From Thermoplasmata archaeon (GTDB lineage Archaea > Thermoplasmatota > Penumbrarchaeia > Penumbrarchaeales > EX4484-36), in NCBI GenBank assembly GCA_021160765.1, contig JAGHBW010000146.1:1-5250 (forward strand): DNA of 5,250 nucleotides. Direction: 5' to 3'. Under the pieces are notes generated by a model, which searched no databases, was not told where the DNA came from, and saw only the letters and a program-made list of their open reading frames with translations. The position numbers and the translations under genes were made by a program. The number at the start of each line of letters is the position of its first letter. The first letter of the stretch is position 1. Shown here piece after piece: positions 4,098-5,250 of the stretch.

Positions 4098-5250
4098 ATG
4101 GCAACTTGCTATTGGTATTTGAGGCGCTCAATAAAACTTGTCATATATTTAGCCACCGGATTGTTGCTAATTCCTTCCCTATCCACGATTCTCGCCTCTG
4201 ACCAGATTATTGGAGATAAAACCTTAGGCTGTAGTAGCGCCCTGTTCGTCCCTCCCACCAGTGTAAAACCTCATGGAGTGGTGGGCAGTTATGAGCCAGA
4301 AACGGGAAAGAGCAATCTTTTCAAAAGAGTGACGGGGGGTCTTCCGCCGAAGGGAAGCTTTGGCGTTGCTGGCCCTCTACTTATAATGGATAGCGACTCT
4401 GACGGATTAATGGAGCTGTGTACAGTGGGAGGAAATGAAAGTCATCCTGCACTCCATTTTTGGGAGTTTCAACTGAACAACTCTTTCCGCCACATCTCAG
4501 TTGAATTGAAAAATGGAACCCTTAATTCGGATCTCTTAAGAACGGATTTCCAGGGCGACGGATTGATGGATATTGTGCAAGGCGGAACAACAGGTCTGTC
4601 AGGATGCGGGAACTTTAGTTACATTAAGAATGTCTCCTTCACACCGCAGATTTCCGCAAAACCTCTTGCGACGGGGGACGTAGATGCAAATGGGTACCTG
4701 GATGTTTATATGAATACGTACATTGGCATCGATGGAGGGGTCCCATACATTTACAGAAATCTAAACGGCACCTTCCTGGACGGGAGGGAATGGAAAAGTG
4801 GACTATATCCCTATGGGGGTTCCTCCCAGGGACAACCACGCTTGTGGTTTGTCAATCGGGCAAAATTTGTTGATCTGAATGGTGATGGGTGGTTGGATCT
4901 AGCAACTACCATGGGGAACGGAAACCCATGGGCAGCGAACCCTCCCTCAGGGGGATGGTATGTATGGTTTTCCACGGGTCGGGGAGTGTGGTTAAATGCA
5001 TCCTCTGGGCTTCCCCGAGGAGCTTGGGGATGGGACCTTGACACTTATGACATAGATAATAATGGATTCCCTGAGCTATTCATGACCTTGGAGAATCCCA
5101 CAACTTTGGCTTCTTTATCGGTATATAGATATAATACTACGTTGGATAGGTGGGATTTGATGGGGGGTATACCTGCCGAGGGGAGGTATTTTGCTGTGGG
5201 TGATTTGGATGGGGACGGAGAGGTGGATATAGTTACGTATAGCTCAATAG
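4098..5250 (+). CDS. Exported FG-GAP/VCBS-repeat protein, 3' end outside window
   Basis: The frame stays open from ATG 4098 to the window edge (384 codons plus one base). A signal peptide is clear: basic residues Arg9, Arg10 and Lys13, a hydrophobic core at about 14-33 and likely cleavage after Ala33. Six aspartate-rich calcium loops of the D-x-D/N-x-D/N-G type start at residues 98, 150, 194, 259, 318 and 369, the last reading DLDGDGEVDIV. The spacing of about 45-65 residues is typical of FG-GAP/VCBS propeller blades of integrin alpha type. The mature part has eight N-x-S/T sequons (Asn113, 127, 139, 172, 178, 223, 300, 346), so heavy N-glycosylation is possible if the host has that pathway. 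Likely a calcium-stabilised surface protein for adhesion or ligand binding. It follows the other propeller gene by 56 bases. The start has only a weak ribosome binding site, but the signal peptide supports it. Confidence 0.88.
   Translation, partial: MATCYWYLRRSIKLVIYLATGLLLIPSLSTILASDQIIGDKTLGCSSALFVPPTSVKPHGVVGSYEPETGKSNLFKRVTGGLPPKGSFGVAGPLLIMDSDSDGLMELCTVGGNESHPALHFWEFQLNNSFRHISVELKNGTLNSDLLRTDFQGDGLMDIVQGGTTGLSGCGNFSYIKNVSFTPQISAKPLATGDVDANGYLDVYMNTYIGIDGGVPYIYRNLNGTFLDGREWKSGLYPYGGSSQGQPRLWFVNRAKFVDLNGDGWLDLATTMGNGNPWAANPPSGGWYVWFSTGRGVWLNASSGLPRGAWGWDLDTYDIDNNGFPELFMTLENPTTLASLSVYRYNTTLDRWDLMGGIPAEGRYFAVGDLDGDGEVDIVTYSSI

Noticed and set aside
4098..4250. Lipoprotein attachment at Cys45 (TLGC) of the FG-GAP protein
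   Set aside because: The cysteine is about 12 residues past the end of the hydrophobic core and the preceding residues fit a lipobox poorly.
1..5250. CRISPR array, tRNA or rRNA genes, insertion sequence ends
   Set aside because: No regularly spaced repeats, no cloverleaf-like or rRNA-like sequence and no paired terminal inverted repeats were seen by reading.

Overview
The window most likely comes from an archaeon, probably an uncultured euryarchaeon (Thermoplasmatota- or Archaeoglobi-like). The evidence is a perfect archaeal Shine-Dalgarno (AAGGAGGTGA) before a TTG start, TATA-box-like elements about 25 bases ahead of starts, oligo-T transcript ends, frequent AGA/AGG and ATA codons, and a radical SAM/SPASM fragment that resembles the archaeal AF0577-type group. 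The lineage is inference from sequence style, not from a search.

Left part (1-1780). The plus strand carries the 3' end of a radical SAM/SPASM protein with a complete seven-cysteine SPASM signature. It meets, tail to tail and with an 11-base overlap, a minus-strand pair: folD (methylene-tetrahydrofolate dehydrogenase/cyclohydrolase) followed by a small zinc-ribbon membrane protein. The start of the small gene overlaps the folD stop (TTGA). Upstream of folD on the same strand lies an unrecognised basic 205-residue protein (1778-2395).

Middle (2396-2667). This is a divergent AT-rich intergenic region of 272 bases. It holds two good TATA boxes for the rightward gene, a compact hairpin, a very short possible leader ORF and a strong ribosome binding site.

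Right part (2668-5250). Two consecutive plus-strand genes encode exported beta-propeller proteins. The first is a complete 457-residue sialidase-like (BNR/Asp-box) propeller with seven recognisable repeats. The second, cut by the window end, is an FG-GAP/VCBS-type protein with six calcium-loop motifs and eight N-glycosylation sequons. Both have N-terminal signal peptides. They look like cell-surface or secreted proteins and have no evident functional link to the folate and radical SAM genes on the left.

No tRNA, rRNA, CRISPR array or intact mobile element was seen. Nothing in the window clearly amounts to a new system. The points most worth following are the pair of exported propellers with opposite glycosylation potential, the alternating blade types in the first propeller, the radical SAM/SPASM enzyme whose possible peptide substrate would lie outside the window, and the orphan 205-residue protein.
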